Positions 8,067 through 16,871 of a stretch of 64,000 nucleotides of DNA are shown here, one piece after another. This stretch comes from Amycolatopsis acidiphila. GTDB taxonomy: Bacteria > Actinomycetota > Actinomycetes > Mycobacteriales > Pseudonocardiaceae. The translations under genes and the position numbers were made by a program. Position 1 is the stretch's first letter; every line of letters starts with the position of its first letter. The notes beneath the pieces were generated by a model. That model was not told the origin of the DNA. It did not search any database and saw only the letters and a list, made by a program, of their open reading frames with translations. The stretch lies in contig NZ_CP090063.1 in NCBI RefSeq assembly GCF_021391495.1, forward strand, positions 7,254,001 to 7,318,000, written 5' to 3'.

Positions 8067-10781
8067 TCACGCCAGGAGCGTCAGCGGGTCGGGGTCGTCG
8101 AGCAGGGCCGTGATGAGGTGCCGGTCCGCCCAGTGGCCGGATGCCCACGCGAACGCGCGCGCCAGGCCTGCCGGGCTGTCCTCCGCGTGATGTTCCCCGT
8201 GAAACCCACCACTTTCGACCCACCACGGCGCGGTGCGCTTGACTCCGTCGACCTCCACGGTCAACTCCTCGTGCACCACGACCCCGCCCTCGGGGAACGG
8301 GATGTCCAGCAGCTCCGCCACCAACCGGACCGCCGTCAGCTCGGACCACCGCAGGAACTCGCCCTCGGGCAGGCGCGCCGAGACGAGCTCGCTCAGCACG
8401 GGCACGTCCAACAGCTCGGCAAGCCGCTCCGGGGCCGCCGCGGCCACCAGCCGCCCCGCCGGCCAGACCGCCGCGAGCCACGGCAGGTCGAGCACCGCCG
8501 CCTGTTCGGCAGCCACCACCGAGCCGTCCACCGCACGCACCCGCGCCGGCGGGTCCAGCTGCGACCAGTCCAGGTCCACCGCGGCCAGCGCGGCGTACGC
8601 CCGCGAGATCAAGCCAGCCGCGACCACCCGATCGGGATCACCGAGGCGGTCCAGCAAGTCAGCCGCGTCATCGAGATCGGCCACCGCGAGCTCGGCCCGG
8701 ACGCCCGCGAGCGTGAGCACCTCCGGCCCGAGCCCGACATCCGGCACCGGGTCGTACAGCCCGGCGAGCCCCTCGGCCTCCGGCAGCCGCCACTCCTCCG
8801 GCGCCCGCCCGGCCAGCACCGCGTTCCGCGCGATCCACTCGCCCGACGGGCCGGACAGCGCGTGCCAGGTCTCCCGTTCCCCCGCCAGCAACCGCAGCGC
8901 CTGCGGCCACGCGTCGTCCGCGACGAGGTCCAGGTCGCGGATCCCGTCCTCCGTCACGACGAACCCGTCGAGCACGCCGACCGCGGTCAGCGCACCCGGC
9001 GCCCAGTCCTCGGCGAAGTCGTTGTCCAGCACGGAAAGTGCCCCGTCCGCACCGAGCGCCTCCGGATCGAACACGGCCAGCAACGGCGACGTCGGTAGCA
9101 CGAGCTCGTCCGCGCGCCGCCAGCCGTCCCGTGACGGCAGGGCGAGCGCGCCCAGCCCTTCGACCGGGTTGTCCGAAACCAGGCGCAGCACGGCATCCGC
9201 GAGCGGTCGCACGTCCAAACCGGACAGTCCATCTTCGACGCTGCGCTCGATCGCCTCACGCAGGGAGGGCGCCTCGAGCAGGTCCGCCGAGTCGGCCTGT
9301 TTCGCGCCCAGCCGCTCGAGCAGCGGATGCGCCGCATCCGGATGCACCAGTCGCAGCCCGACGACCTCGGCGTCGGCGAGCAGGTCCAGCAGGTCGTCGG
9401 CCGCGCCGAACAGGAAAGCCCCGCGCGGACCCGGCAACGTGCGCCCGTCCGCGAGCGGGACAGGCAGCGCGCCCAGGTCGTCGTAGGACACGGAATGCGC
9501 TTCCAGCAACGGCAGAAGCGCGTCGTACAGCGAATGCCACCACGCCGGCGGCCGCTCCAGCCCGGTCAGGATCTCGACCAGCTCCGCCACGTCGAGCGGC
9601 TCGGCGTCCACGGTCGCGAGCACCCGCGCGACCTCCGGCCCGGACAGCGACACCAACCGGGGCACGATCTCGCCCAGCAGTCCGGTCAGCTCCGGCGACT
9701 CGACGTTCAGCACGCGGGCACCCGAGCCCGCCAGCTCCGAGACACCCGGCAGCCACGCCTGCCCGGCCAGCTGCCGCAGCACGGCCTCCCGCAGCTGACC
9801 GTCCAGTTCGGACAGCGGGAAGCCTGCCTTCGGCACCATCGTCACGCGGTGTTCCGGGGCGAGCTTCCGCACCAGCGCGGGGTACGAACGCGCGAGCCCG
9901 GACAGGTCGGTACCGGGCAGCACCCGCCGCCGCGACGGCTCCATCGGCACCGAGGCGATCAACCGCGCGGGCAGCGAAAGGCGCTCGTCAGTCGGCGTCG
10001 GCGCGTGCAGGACGTCGTCCTCCAGCGGCACGGGGCCGTCGTCGACCGGCACCGCCCACAGCCCGTCCGGCGCCTCCTGCGTCAGCCACCGGCGCACGGT
10101 GCCGTCCGGTGCCGCGATCTGCACGGTCGAGTCCACAGCAGACCGTTGCCACACCGAGCCCTCGACCTCGAACCGGGTCAGCCCGGGCAGGGAGAGCAAC
10201 AAGTCCTCGGCCTCAGCCTCGGCCCGTGCCAGCAGCCCGGCCGGATCCACCCCGTCCCGCAACGGCAGCCGGACCTCGGTGTCGAAGCCCGCCGGTACCT
10301 CTTCCCCGGCAGGCCAAGGCAACCGCAGCACCGGAACCTCGTCCTGAGAAACCGCTTCCCGGGTGCGGGCCTCGGAAAAGGCAACGCCACCGGTGCGCGA
10401 GAGCACCCTCGGCTCGGAGCTGACCGCCAGCACCGCGGCGAACCCGACGCCGAACTGGCCGACCAAGCCCTCCTTGGCCGACGCGCGCAGCGACGACAGC
10501 GACGCCACTCCGCGGGCGTCGAGCGGCGCGCCGGTGTTGGCCACTCGCAGCTCACCATCCACAACGGACACACGCAGGGTGCCGGGGATGCCTGCGGCCA
10601 CGGCCGCGTCGGCCGCGTTCTGCGCGAGCTCGACGAACAGCCTGTCCCGGTACGCGCCGACCCGCAGGTCACGCTCGGCGTTGGTGTCCTCGAGCAGGCG
10701 GGTGGGCGAGTCGGACCACGCACGCAGCACCGAGGCCCGCAGCTCCTCGGTGCCGAACGGGTCAGTGCTCGGCAGGCTCAC
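8067..10781 (-). CDS. Large GHKL-ATPase protein with sacsin/Hsp90-like N-terminus
   Basis: This 904-residue protein opens with a GHKL ATP-binding fold. FVELAQNAADAAVA gives the N-box with the Asn-Asp pair, ELRVANTGAPLDARGV resembles the Hsp90 D-x-G-x-G region with the first Asp replaced, and GLVGQFGVGFAAVLAVS is the glycine-rich lid. The long remainder is leucine- and acid-rich with no motif I can name. Sacsin-type N-terminal domains are linked to chaperone activity, but the bacterial relatives are uncharacterised. It lies 64 bases downstream of the DUF3027 gene on the same strand, so the two may be co-transcribed. Confidence 0.8.
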   Translation of the reverse strand: MSLPSTDPFGTEELRASVLRAWSDSPTRLLEDTNAERDLRVGAYRDRLFVELAQNAADAAVAAGIPGTLRVSVVDGELRVANTGAPLDARGVASLSSLRASAKEGLVGQFGVGFAAVLAVSSEPRVLSRTGGVAFSEARTREAVSQDEVPVLRLPWPAGEEVPAGFDTEVRLPLRDGVDPAGLLARAEAEAEDLLLSLPGLTRFEVEGSVWQRSAVDSTVQIAAPDGTVRRWLTQEAPDGLWAVPVDDGPVPLEDDVLHAPTPTDERLSLPARLIASVPMEPSRRRVLPGTDLSGLARSYPALVRKLAPEHRVTMVPKAGFPLSELDGQLREAVLRQLAGQAWLPGVSELAGSGARVLNVESPELTGLLGEIVPRLVSLSGPEVARVLATVDAEPLDVAELVEILTGLERPPAWWHSLYDALLPLLEAHSVSYDDLGALPVPLADGRTLPGPRGAFLFGAADDLLDLLADAEVVGLRLVHPDAAHPLLERLGAKQADSADLLEAPSLREAIERSVEDGLSGLDVRPLADAVLRLVSDNPVEGLGALALPSRDGWRRADELVLPTSPLLAVFDPEALGADGALSVLDNDFAEDWAPGALTAVGVLDGFVVTEDGIRDLDLVADDAWPQALRLLAGERETWHALSGPSGEWIARNAVLAGRAPEEWRLPEAEGLAGLYDPVPDVGLGPEVLTLAGVRAELAVADLDDAADLLDRLGDPDRVVAAGLISRAYAALAAVDLDWSQLDPPARVRAVDGSVVAAEQAAVLDLPWLAAVWPAGRLVAAAAPERLAELLDVPVLSELVSARLPEGEFLRWSELTAVRLVAELLDIPFPEGGVVVHEELTVEVDGVKRTAPWWVESGGFHGEHHAEDSPAGLARAFAWASGHWADRHLITALLDDPDPLTLLA

Positions 10782-10845
10782 TGCGCACTGCGGGGCACCC
10801 GCACCCGGTCGGCCTCGATGAGCGGGCTTCGCCGATTCTCACTCA

Positions 10846-11613
10846 TCAGTCCTCCGAAGACGGTTCCATGTCCAGCAGCGAGTCGTCGTAGACCAGCTCG
10901 GCGACCGGCACCGACGAGGTCGCCTCGACCTCGACCTCGGAGTGCGCGCCGCAGCCGTACTCGGCGTTCACGACATGCCCGTCCGCAGGGGACATCTCGT
11001 TGCCGCACACCCCGAACGCGGCCCGCAGCGACCCGGCCAGCGGGAGGTAGAAGGCACAGGTCCCGCAGGTCGCGGGCGCGCTGCGCGCCATGTCCGACCG
11101 CGGCCCGAACTCGCCCGAGCGCCACCGCGACGCGGCGTCCAGCCGGCCGTAGCGCGACATCACGTGCACCCGGCCGAGCCCGGCCTCGTGCGCGACCTCC
11201 TCGACCGCCGGGTCGTCGGACTGCAGGTACGCCGGCACCAGGCGCGGGTCGTCGTCGTCGGTCGGGAAGACGTCGCCGACGCCGAGGTCGCCGGGGCGGA
11301 CCCGGCGCTCCCACGGCACCCACGTGGGCGCGACCAGCGCGTCCTCGCCAGGGCTCAGCACGACCTCGCTGACGGTCACCGGCGTGTCCGGGCCCGCCAT
11401 CGCGACGGTCACCGACCAGCACCAGCCGCCGTAGCCGGGCACGGCCGCTTCGAAGAGGTGGCTCGCCGACACGGCGTCCTCGCGGTGGACGCCGACGTGC
11501 GCGCCGACCTGCTCCGCCCCGGCCTCGGCGACCGCGGCATCGCGCGCGAGCTCGACGGCGTCGTTGAGGGCCCGCTGGACGGAGCCGTCGTCCAAGGTGA
11601 GCAGGAGGGTCAT
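10846..11613 (-). CDS. DUF3027 family protein
   Basis: This 255-residue cytoplasmic protein belongs to DUF3027, for which Mycobacterium tuberculosis Rv0883c is the family example I recall. The central part contains the acidic stretch FPTDDDDPRLVPAYLQSDDP. The C-terminal third has CGTCAFYLPL, then GVCGNEMSPADGHVV and YGCGAHSE, a C-x2-C plus C/C/H set that could bind a metal. Biochemical function is not known. It is probably co-transcribed with the GHKL-ATPase gene downstream. Confidence 0.85.
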   Translation of the reverse strand: MTLLLTLDDGSVQRALNDAVELARDAAVAEAGAEQVGAHVGVHREDAVSASHLFEAAVPGYGGWCWSVTVAMAGPDTPVTVSEVVLSPGEDALVAPTWVPWERRVRPGDLGVGDVFPTDDDDPRLVPAYLQSDDPAVEEVAHEAGLGRVHVMSRYGRLDAASRWRSGEFGPRSDMARSAPATCGTCAFYLPLAGSLRAAFGVCGNEMSPADGHVVNAEYGCGAHSEVEVEATSSVPVAELVYDDSLLDMEPSSED

Positions 11614-11663
11614 GGAGCCATTGTGCAGCGGCGGATTCAGCTACGTCATGTCAGGGTAAGGCC

Positions 11664-12440
11664 GTGCGCATCCTGGTCTCGATCTCACTCGCGCTGGTCG
11701 CGGCGCTGGCGGCCTGCGCCGCGAGCACTCCGCAAGCGGACGACTCCGTTCCGCGACTACGGGTGCAGGTGCTCGCCACGCTTCCGCACGACACGTCCGC
11801 GTTCACCGAGGGCCTGGAACTGGACGACGGCCTGCTCTACGAGGGCACCGGGCTGGTCGGGAAATCCGAGGTGCGGGCCGGGCTGCCGGGCCGGCCGCCG
11901 ACCGTCCGGGCGACGCTGCCGGGCCCGTTGTTCGGCGAGGGCATCACCGTCGTCGGGTCCCGGTTGTGGCAGCTGACCTGGCAGAACGGCATCGCGATCG
12001 AACGCGACGCGCATACGCTCGCCGAACTGCGCCAGGTCGCCTACCAGGGTGAGGGCTGGGGGCTGTGCCACCAGCAGGACCGGCTCGTGATGAGCAACGG
12101 CTCGGACCAGCTCACCTTCCGCGACCCGGCGACCTTCGCCTCGCTGGGCACGGTGGCGGTCCATGCGGGCAGCCAGACGTTCGACCAGCTCAACGAGCTG
12201 GAGTGCGTCGGCGACAGCGTCTACGCGAACGTCTGGCAGACCGACACGATCCTGCGGATCGATCCGGCGAACGGCGAGGTCACCGGCTTGATCGACGCCG
12301 CCGGGCTGCTCACCGACGCCCAGCGGCAGCAGGCGGACGTGCTCAACGGCATCGCCGCGATCCCCGGCACCGACGAGTTCTTGATCACCGGCAAGCTCTG
12401 GCCCGAGCTGTTCCGGGTGAAATTCGTCGGACCCGCCTGA
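11664..12440 (+). CDS. Glutaminyl-peptide cyclotransferase, secreted lipoprotein
   Basis: This 258-residue protein belongs to the plant/bacterial glutaminyl cyclase family (Glu_cyclase_2), a beta-propeller that turns N-terminal glutamine into pyroglutamate. FTEGLELDDGLLYEGTGLVGKS and the later ELECVGDSVYANVWQTD with LNGIAA are typical blade sequences. The first 18 residues form a lipoprotein signal with lipobox LAAC (Cys18), so the enzyme should be anchored outside the membrane. GTG 11664 follows a CAGGGT hexamer by 6 bases, a weaker version of the leaderless pattern. Confidence 0.9.
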   Translation: MRILVSISLALVAALAACAASTPQADDSVPRLRVQVLATLPHDTSAFTEGLELDDGLLYEGTGLVGKSEVRAGLPGRPPTVRATLPGPLFGEGITVVGSRLWQLTWQNGIAIERDAHTLAELRQVAYQGEGWGLCHQQDRLVMSNGSDQLTFRDPATFASLGTVAVHAGSQTFDQLNELECVGDSVYANVWQTDTILRIDPANGEVTGLIDAAGLLTDAQRQQADVLNGIAAIPGTDEFLITGKLWPELFRVKFVGPA

Positions 12441-12481
12441 TCGACCGGCGCATCCACCTGCTGATGAGGCAAGATTGATGT

Positions 12482-14167
12482 GTGGGGCGCAAACGGAAAT
12501 GGACGCCGGAACCCGGTTCCGGACAGAGCTGGCGGCCGTCCACGTACACCCGCGCCACCCCGACGGCCGACGAAGCGCCCACGGGCGCGGTCCACTCGGC
12601 GGCTCCGCCGCGCAGCTCGGCCGCCCCACCCCGTGGCTCGTCGGTCCCGCCGCGCGGCGCCCGGGCCTACCCGCCGCGGCCGGGCGAGGCGCCGCCCCGG
12701 CGTACCGAGCCCCTGTACGAGCACTACAACACCGACGGATACCCGGACGCCTCGCGCCCCGAGGAACCGCCGCAGGAGCACCGCACCGAGGCCACCGCCG
12801 GCGCCATGCCGCGGATGCCGAAGAAGATCACCGTCACCCGGGTCGCCGCGATGCGCAGCCGGGAGCTGGGCGGCAAGGCGGTCGGTGCGTTCCAGCGCGC
12901 GGCGAAGGCCGACGGCGCGGACAAGTCCGGGCTGACCTCGCTGACGTACGCGACGATGCTCAACTACGCCAGCGACGCGACCATGGCCGTCGCGCTGGCG
13001 AACACGCTGTTCTTCGCCGCCACGAGCGGGGAGAGCAAGGGCCGCGTCGCGCTGTACCTGCTCATCACCATCGCCCCGTTCGCGCTGGTCGCCCCGGTGA
13101 TCGGCCCGGCACTGGACCGCATCCAGCGCGGCCGGCGGCTCGCGATGTGCTTGTCCTCGGTCGGGCAGGGCCTGATGGCCGCACTGATGGCGCTGAACTT
13201 CGACAACTGGGGCCTGTACCCGGCGGCGCTCGGCATGATGGTGCTGTCGAAGTCCTTCACCGTGCTCAAGTCGGCCGTCACGCCGAGGGTCGTGCCACGC
13301 GGGGTGACGCTGTCCAAGACGAACGCGCGGCTCACGGTGTTCGGGCTGGCCGCGGGCGGCGTGTTCGGCGCGGTCGCCAGCGGGGTCAACTCGCTGTTCG
13401 GCTCGGCGGGCGCGCTCTGGTTCACCGGGCTGATCTGCCTCGCGGCCGCCGTGCAGTCGATGCGGATCCCGTCCTGGGTCGAGGCCACCGAGGGCGAGGT
13501 GCCCGCGTCGCTCAAGGCCCATCCGGGCAAGAAGAAGAAGCGCCAGCCACTCGGCAGCGACGTCGTGGTCTCCTTGTGGGGCAACGGTTCCGTGCGGGTG
13601 CTCACCGGCTTCCTGATGATGTTCGCGGCGTTCGCGGTCAAGGCGCACGCGGAACAGAACGGGCAGAGCCCGTTCACCCAGCTGCTGCTGCTCGGCATCA
13701 TCGGTGCGGCCGCGGGGGCCGGCGGGTTCGTCGGAAACGCGCTCGGCTCACGGCTGCAGTTCGGCCATCCGACGCAGGTGGTCCTCGGCAGCGCGGCCGC
13801 CGCGCTCGCCTCGACGGTGCTCGCGGCGGTGTTCGCGGGGATCGCGACGGCCGCGATCGTCGGTCTCGTCGGCGCCACCGCCAGCGCGCTCGCGAAGATC
13901 AGCCTCGACGCGGCGATCCAGGCCGACCTGCCCGAGGAGTCGCGGGCCTCGGCGTTCGGCCGGTCGGAGACCGTGCTGCAGCTGGCCTGGTGCTTCGGTG
14001 GCGCGGTCGGCCTGCTGCTGCCGCCCACGTACTGGATCGGGTTCCTGGTCGTCTCGCTGCTGCTGGGCCTCGGCCTGACGCAGACGTTCCTGATGCAGCG
14101 CGGCGGTTCGCTGCTGCCGTTCCTCGGCTCGAAGCGCCCCCGGCACCCGGCCCGCACGGTCGCCTGA
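12482..14167 (+). CDS. MFS-type integral membrane protein with long disordered N-terminus
   Basis: This 561-residue protein has about 140 residues of proline-, arginine- and serine-rich cytoplasmic sequence, then roughly 12 hydrophobic helices starting near LTYATMLNYASDATMAV. The MFS motif between helices 2 and 3 reads GPALDRIQRGRRLAM. A lysine-rich loop (KKKKRQ) separates the two halves. The layout matches the mycobacterial protein Rv0876c, a conserved membrane protein of unknown substrate. It is probably transcribed with or just ahead of the DUF2771 lipoprotein, whose own promoter lies in the 65-base gap. Confidence 0.8.
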   Translation: MGRKRKWTPEPGSGQSWRPSTYTRATPTADEAPTGAVHSAAPPRSSAAPPRGSSVPPRGARAYPPRPGEAPPRRTEPLYEHYNTDGYPDASRPEEPPQEHRTEATAGAMPRMPKKITVTRVAAMRSRELGGKAVGAFQRAAKADGADKSGLTSLTYATMLNYASDATMAVALANTLFFAATSGESKGRVALYLLITIAPFALVAPVIGPALDRIQRGRRLAMCLSSVGQGLMAALMALNFDNWGLYPAALGMMVLSKSFTVLKSAVTPRVVPRGVTLSKTNARLTVFGLAAGGVFGAVASGVNSLFGSAGALWFTGLICLAAAVQSMRIPSWVEATEGEVPASLKAHPGKKKKRQPLGSDVVVSLWGNGSVRVLTGFLMMFAAFAVKAHAEQNGQSPFTQLLLLGIIGAAAGAGGFVGNALGSRLQFGHPTQVVLGSAAAALASTVLAAVFAGIATAAIVGLVGATASALAKISLDAAIQADLPEESRASAFGRSETVLQLAWCFGGAVGLLLPPTYWIGFLVVSLLLGLGLTQTFLMQRGGSLLPFLGSKRPRHPARTVA

Positions 14168-14219
14168 CTACGCCAGGGGGGCGCCGTGCCTGCCGTCGGA
14201 TCGGTACCGGTCGACGCAG

Positions 14220-14225
14220 TAGGGT
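14220..14225 (+). promoter_or_regulatory. -10 hexamer TAGGGT, probably leaderless transcript
   Basis: TAGGGT ends 7 bases before ATG 14233. Confidence 0.55.
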
Positions 14226-14232
14226 TTTGCCC

Positions 14233-14733
14233 ATGCGGCGTAGTCGGTTGTTCGGACTGTTGGCGGCGGGTGCACTGGCACTGACGGGATGCTCGGCGAC
14301 GGTCGGCCCGCCGGAGGTCACCTTCTACGGCGACGGGCACACGGTGGACACCGGCCCGGCTGTGCACTGCGACACACTGGTCCGCGACTGTGACAAGCAT
14401 CCCGAGGACATCGCGACCCTCAAGGTGCGCAAGGGCATGCCGGTGCAGATCTCCGTGCCGTCGGAGGTCAGCGACACACCGTGGCTGGTCAACGTCGAGT
14501 ACGCCGACGCGAACGGGAAGTCGCAGATCAAGCAGCAGTTCTTCGCGCCGGGCAGCACACTGGCCTACACCGCGACGCCGGGCGGCGCCGACAACCAGCT
14601 CGTGGTGGTCGAGGTGCAGCAGATCGGCGCGGCCTACGCGGCCGACCAGGCGGGCAACCCGATCCTCGACGAGAACGGCAACCCGCAGCTGGTCGCCCGC
14701 GCCTACTGGTCCCTGCAGATCCAGCCGCAGTGA
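14233..14733 (+). CDS. DUF2771 family lipoprotein
   Basis: This 166-residue exported protein has a signal sequence ending in lipobox LTGC (Cys20), so it is a membrane-anchored lipoprotein. The mature part contains two cysteines in AVHCDTLVRDCDKHPED, probably a disulfide, followed by a beta-rich region with VQISVPSEVSDTPWLVNVEY. This pattern fits DUF2771, a family of unknown function found in actinobacteria next to the MFS gene seen here. The ATG was chosen over upstream in-frame sequence because of the signal peptide and TAGGGT 7 bases upstream. Confidence 0.8.
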   Translation: MRRSRLFGLLAAGALALTGCSATVGPPEVTFYGDGHTVDTGPAVHCDTLVRDCDKHPEDIATLKVRKGMPVQISVPSEVSDTPWLVNVEYADANGKSQIKQQFFAPGSTLAYTATPGGADNQLVVVEVQQIGAAYAADQAGNPILDENGNPQLVARAYWSLQIQPQ

Positions 14734-14761
14734 CACCCGGGAGCGGTTGCCCCGCAGCGGA

Positions 14762-15148
14762 TCACGGGTCGAGGTCGCGCGCCACGGCGCGCATGACCTC
14801 GGCGATCCGCTTGATGTTCTTGCGGTCCGGGTAACGGCCGCGGCGGAGGTCAGGCTGGACCTTCGTCTCGAGGAGCTTGATCATGTCCTCGATGAGGCCG
14901 TGCAGCTCCTCGGCGGGCCGGCGGCGCGCTTCCGCCACCGAGGGCAGCGAGTCGATCAGCCGGACGGAGAGCGCCTGCGGCCCGCGCCTGCCGTCGGCCA
15001 CGCCGAACTCGAGTCGCTGACCCGCCTTGAGTGCCTCTACCCCCTGGGGTAGCGCGGTCTTGCGGATGTAGACGTCCTCGCCACCGTCCTGCGTGACGAA
15101 CCCGAATCCCTTCTCCGCGTCGTACCACTTGACCTTGCCGGTCGGCAC
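14762..15148 (-). CDS. cspB: Cold-shock protein CspB-like with C-terminal extension
   Basis: This 128-residue protein has an N-terminal cold-shock domain. RNP1 reads KGFGFV and RNP2 reads EDVYIRK, the aromatic nucleic-acid-binding faces of the OB fold. About 60 further residues follow with [13 protein letters not shown] and a helical tail ending [21 protein letters not shown]. That tail is shared with mycobacterial CspB (Rv0871), so the length is normal for this subgroup and not a fusion. It likely binds single-stranded RNA and helps translation or transcription at low temperature. GTG 15148 gives the expected [14 protein letters not shown]-terminus. Confidence 0.88.
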   Translation of the reverse strand: MPTGKVKWYDAEKGFGFVTQDGGEDVYIRKTALPQGVEALKAGQRLEFGVADGRRGPQALSVRLIDSLPSVAEARRRPAEELHGLIEDMIKLLETKVQPDLRRGRYPDRKNIKRIAEVMRAVARDLDP

Positions 15149-15355
15149 TGCCCTCACCGTTCCTTCGCTCTGCTTCGTAAGCTCGTCCCGCACGACGAAC
15201 GCGCCCCGGGGCGTACCCAGGACGCGTATCGACCAGCCTATCCCCCCGGCCACCTTGGGGAGAAGTAGATAGCACGTTCAGTATCCGGCCGGACACCCGA
15301 ATCGGTCCTCCTCCGCGAAAGCCGCCGCACATCGCACTCGCCCCGCACGGTCCTT

Positions 15356-15361
15356 TAGCCT
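15356..15361 (+). promoter_or_regulatory. -10 hexamer TAGCCT, probably leaderless transcript
   Basis: TAGCCT ends 7 bases before ATG 15369. Confidence 0.5.
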
Positions 15362-15368
15362 TCTACCC

Positions 15369-15590
15369 ATGAACGACACCGCGAACCCCACCCAACGCAA
15401 ACCCTGGCTGATGCGGGTGGGAATCGGCGTGTTCGCCGTCGGCGTACTCGCCGTGCTGGTCGTGTTCATCCTGTTCGCGGCCGGGCTGCACGACCTGCCG
15501 CTGTGGCTGAGCCTGGCCGCCGGGGTCGCGACCCCGCTGGGGATCCTGCTCGGGTTCATCGCACTGGTTCTGGAGCACCGAAAGCGCTGA
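15369..15590 (+). CDS. Small two-helix membrane protein
   Basis: This 73-residue protein has a short polar N-terminus, then two hydrophobic helices (about residues 16-38 and 46-66) and a basic end, EHRKR. I do not recognise the family and no motif suggests a role. Its 3' end overlaps the convergent HAD gene by 35 bases. The start is supported by the TAGCCT hexamer. Confidence 0.6.
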   Translation: MNDTANPTQRKPWLMRVGIGVFAVGVLAVLVVFILFAAGLHDLPLWLSLAAGVATPLGILLGFIALVLEHRKR

Positions 15591-16179
15591 ACCACCCCGG
15601 GAACTCCTCGAGGCTGTCGAAAATCACCTCCGCGCCCTCGGCGGCGAGCTCCGCCCGGCTGCACGGCCCGGTGGTCACGCCGATCGGCGTCACACCCGCG
15701 GCGAGCGCGCCGCGCACGTCACCGAGGTGGTCGCCGGCGTAGGCCTTCGCGCCGTGCTCGCGCAGCGCCACGGCCTTGCCCGTGGCCCACAGCTCGCCGA
15801 CCAGCACGTCGACCTCGAGGCCCAGCGCCTTGATGTGCTTGTCCGCGTTGGGCCCGTACTTTCCCGTCACCACAACGATCCGGCCACCCGCCCGGCGCAC
15901 GGCCTCGAGCGCGGCGTGCGCGCCCGGCAGTGCGATGGTCGCCGGGACGACGATCTCCGGGTACAGCTCGCGGAACCGTGCGACCAGGCCGGGGATCCGC
16001 TCGGCGGGAGCGCCGAAGTCCCGCAGCACCATGTCGAGCGGCGGGCCGAGGTTGCTCGCGAAGTGCTCGCCGTCCAGCGGCAGCCCCGCCTCCTCACCGA
16101 GCGCGTTCATCACCGCGACCATCCCGGGTCGCGGGTCGATCAGCGTCATGTCCAGATCGAAGCCCACGGTCGTGCCCAC
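15556..16179 (-). CDS. HAD-superfamily phosphatase
   Basis: This 207-residue haloacid dehalogenase-type hydrolase resembles phosphoglycolate phosphatase. Motif I is GFDLDMTLID with the nucleophile Asp and acid/base Asp. Motif II is IVVVTGKYG, with Lys supplied near NADKHIKALG. Motif III is YAGDHLGDVRGA, which holds the metal-binding aspartates. A helical cap is inserted after motif I. Substrate is unknown; the family clears phosphorylated damage products or sugar phosphates. GTG 16179 was chosen because TACGGT lies exactly 7 bases upstream. It is divergent from the tetR-R2lox pair. Confidence 0.85.
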   Translation of the reverse strand: MGTTVGFDLDMTLIDPRPGMVAVMNALGEEAGLPLDGEHFASNLGPPLDMVLRDFGAPAERIPGLVARFRELYPEIVVPATIALPGAHAALEAVRRAGGRIVVVTGKYGPNADKHIKALGLEVDVLVGELWATGKAVALREHGAKAYAGDHLGDVRGALAAGVTPIGVTTGPCSRAELAAEGAEVIFDSLEEFPGWFSAFGAPEPVR

Positions 16180-16186
16180 AGATTCA

Positions 16187-16192
16187 ACCGTA
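16187..16192 (-). promoter_or_regulatory. -10 hexamer TACGGT, probably leaderless transcript
   Basis: Read on the minus strand, TACGGT ends 7 bases before GTG 16179. Confidence 0.5.
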
Positions 16193-16228
16193 GCTTGCTT
16201 TACAACGTGACCGTTCGGGTCAAGCTGG

Positions 16229-16253
16229 TTGACATTTCGGGAATGCATGTCAA
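16229..16253. promoter_or_regulatory. Inverted repeat, likely TetR operator
   Basis: TTGACAT at 16229-16235 and ATGTCAA at 16247-16253 form a perfect dyad with an 11-base spacer, ending 9 bases before the tetR start. A direct repeat TCAAGCTGGT (16220-16229 and 16250-16259) overlaps it. The position fits autorepression, and the site may also affect the divergent HAD gene. Confidence 0.65.
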
Positions 16254-16262
16254 GCTGGTCCT

Positions 16263-16868
16263 GTGTCGGAGATCACCTCGTCCTTCACCGAGCGCACCAA
16301 GGCCTCGCTGCGGGAGACCCTCCTCGAGGCCGCGACCGGGCTGCTCGCCGAGCAGGGCCACGCCGGGCTGCGGATGGCCGATGTCGCCGCGGCGGCAGGC
16401 GTGAGCAGGCAGACCGTCTACAACGAGTTCGGCAACAAGACGGCACTGGTCGAGGCCGTCGCGTTGCGCACGACCGCAGAGTTCCTCGAGGGCATCCGGA
16501 CCCGGTTCGAGTCGGCGCCGGACCTGCTCACCGGAATCCACCGCGCGGTCGTGCACACGATCGAGCACGGCCGCGAGAACAAGCTCGTCGCCGCCGCACT
16601 GGGCACCCAGGCCGGCGAGGACCTGCTGCCACTGCTCACCACCAAGGGCGAACCGGTGCTCTCGGCCGCGACCGAGCTGGCCGCCGCGCAGTACCGGGAG
16701 TTCGTGCCCACCCTCGACGAGCCGACCGCGGAGCTGCTCGCCGAGACCGTCACCAGGCTGGTGCTGAGCCATCTCGTGCTGCCCACCCACTCCGCGACCG
16801 AGGCGGCCGACATGGTCTGCACCGCGCTCGCCCCCGCCATCGCCCACCATTTGTCCACAATGGAGTGA
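16263..16868 (+). CDS. TetR/AcrR family regulator of R2lox
   Basis: This 201-residue regulator has an N-terminal TetR DNA-binding domain. MADVAAAAGVSRQTVYNEFGNKTALV spans the helix-turn-helix and the conserved Y-x-x-F-x-x-K end. The C-terminal part is an all-helical ligand and dimer domain. It is followed after 3 bases by the R2lox gene, the same pairing as Rv0232-Rv0233 in M. tuberculosis as I recall it. It most likely represses its own operon through the dyad at 16229-16253. The ligand is unknown but could be a fatty or hydrophobic compound, given the long-chain ligand found in R2lox. Confidence 0.9.
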   Translation: MSEITSSFTERTKASLRETLLEAATGLLAEQGHAGLRMADVAAAAGVSRQTVYNEFGNKTALVEAVALRTTAEFLEGIRTRFESAPDLLTGIHRAVVHTIEHGRENKLVAAALGTQAGEDLLPLLTTKGEPVLSAATELAAAQYREFVPTLDEPTAELLAETVTRLVLSHLVLPTHSATEAADMVCTALAPAIAHHLSTME

Positions 16869-16871
16869 GAG

